Source of the DNA: Scatosoma sp045643825
GTDB taxonomy: Bacteria > Bacillota > Clostridia > Christensenellales > Borkfalkiaceae
Assembly: GCA_045643825.1 (NCBI GenBank)
Contig: JAZRFV010000054.1
Location: forward strand, 1 to 12,856
Reading direction: 5' to 3'
Length of the DNA: 12,856 nucleotides
The notes beneath the pieces are model-generated. The model saw only the letters and a list, made by a program, of their open reading frames with translations. It made no database searches and was not told the origin of the DNA. Of this stretch, positions 12,401 through 12,856 are shown one piece after another. How positions within the stretch are numbered: position 1 is the stretch's first letter; every line of letters starts with the position of its first letter. A program made the translations under genes and the position numbers.

Positions 12401-12856
12401 ATGTTTTTTGAACAGTTTACAACAAGCATATTGACCAGCGTAAAACCGACCGCCCTGCTTTCGGCTTTCGTGGACGCGATTTCCTCGAAGGGCGCAGTAA
12501 TCGGTTACGTTATGGTGTTACTGATTTTGCTTGCGGTACTTACCGTATTTATCTTGAACGACTCGAAAAAACGCGCCAGCAGAACGACGATACAAATCGC
12601 CCCTTCGCTCCCCTTCAGCGATGTTCCACAGGCATACGCGGGAAGCGATACTGCGCAAGCGCCCTCTGTACAAATCGTTGACGCGCCTGCGATTGCGGGT
12701 GACTCTACCGCGCCTGCTACGGCACCTGCGGTAAGCGTTGCATCCAACGGAAAAAATAAGATTTCTAATGACGGATCGTCGAGATTTTGTATGTTGAGCC
12801 GTATCGACTCCAACAAGGCAAAATACAAGGAAAAACGCTACCACACCGATATTACC
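12401..12856 (+). CDS. Membrane-anchored protein, probable AAA+ ATPase N-terminus (runs off right edge)
   Basis: 152 residues are visible, open to the window edge. The start has GGAG 7 nt upstream. Residues 1-31 lack a signal peptide; residues 32-53 (GYVMVLLILLAVLTVFIL) form one transmembrane helix followed by basic NDSKKRASR, so the rest should be cytosolic. Residues 62-118 are a low-complexity Ala/Pro/Ser linker. The visible end, SSRFCMLSRIDSNKAKYKEKRY, resembles the 'F-M-L-(S/T)-xID-x-K-x-x-Y' segment that, as I remember it, lies roughly 60-90 residues ahead of Walker A in Clostridia McrB/MoxR-like AAA+ ATPases. The degenerate AAA+ domain of the preceding protein appears to belong to the same family. 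The prediction is therefore an active membrane-bound AAA+ partner, but no ATPase motif lies inside the window, so the functional assignment is inference; the reading frame itself is solid. Confidence 0.82.
   Translation, partial: MFFEQFTTSILTSVKPTALLSAFVDAISSKGAVIGYVMVLLILLAVLTVFILNDSKKRASRTTIQIAPSLPFSDVPQAYAGSDTAQAPSVQIVDAPAIAGDSTAPATAPAVSVASNGKNKISNDGSSRFCMLSRIDSNKAKYKEKRYHTDIT

Overview
The window looks like a chromosome segment from a low-to-moderate GC, Gram-positive bacterium of the Clostridia (Bacillota), probably an uncultured gut lineage. The evidence is consensus sigma-70 promoters, GGAG-type ribosome binding sites, AT-rich intergenic DNA, a giant BspA-type leucine-rich-repeat (LRR) protein with Clostridia-style interruption modules, and a Cys-rich CxxC module common in Clostridia surface proteins. 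The taxonomic call is inference; no rRNA or other marker gene is present.

Layout. Positions 1-609 (minus strand) hold a small two-gene unit: a 44-residue acidic peptide (475-609, too short for routine gene calling), followed after 10 nt by the N-terminus of a secreted beta-helix protein that runs off the left edge (1-464). Positions 610-1995 are about 1.4 kb without a convincing protein gene but full of signals: a leftward promoter, a 15-bp palindrome, a consensus rightward promoter leading within about 100 nt into a perfect intrinsic terminator (a candidate small RNA, 1291-1411), a minus-strand coding-like remnant with a TGAK direct repeat, an 86-bp element bounded by 16-bp inverted repeats, a tandem 7-bp operator-like repeat, and a textbook promoter (1902-1930) with a 5' UTR hairpin.

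That promoter drives a tight rightward operon: a three-helix membrane protein of unknown function (1996-2685), a 2020-residue type II membrane protein with about 50 BspA-type LRRs outside the cell (2691-8753), and a 1170-residue protein with an unusual fusion (8788-12300). The fusion has a glycoside hydrolase family 3 (GH3) fold that appears to have lost its catalytic aspartate, then a two-helix membrane hairpin, then a domain resembling the McrB/MoxR-like AAA+ ATPases but without recognisable Walker A, Walker B, sensor or arginine-finger residues. After 100 nt with a strong hairpin, a fourth gene (12401 to the right edge) encodes a membrane-anchored protein whose visible end resembles the region in front of the AAA+ core in that same ATPase family.

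Working model (inference): the locus builds an envelope complex. A large LRR surface receptor or adhesin with a cytosolic N-terminal domain is joined to a membrane-tethered cytosolic pseudoenzyme scaffold (pseudo-GH3 plus pseudo-AAA+) and, if the fourth gene is what it appears to be, an active AAA+ motor. I know of no described system with this composition, and it is the most interesting content of the window.
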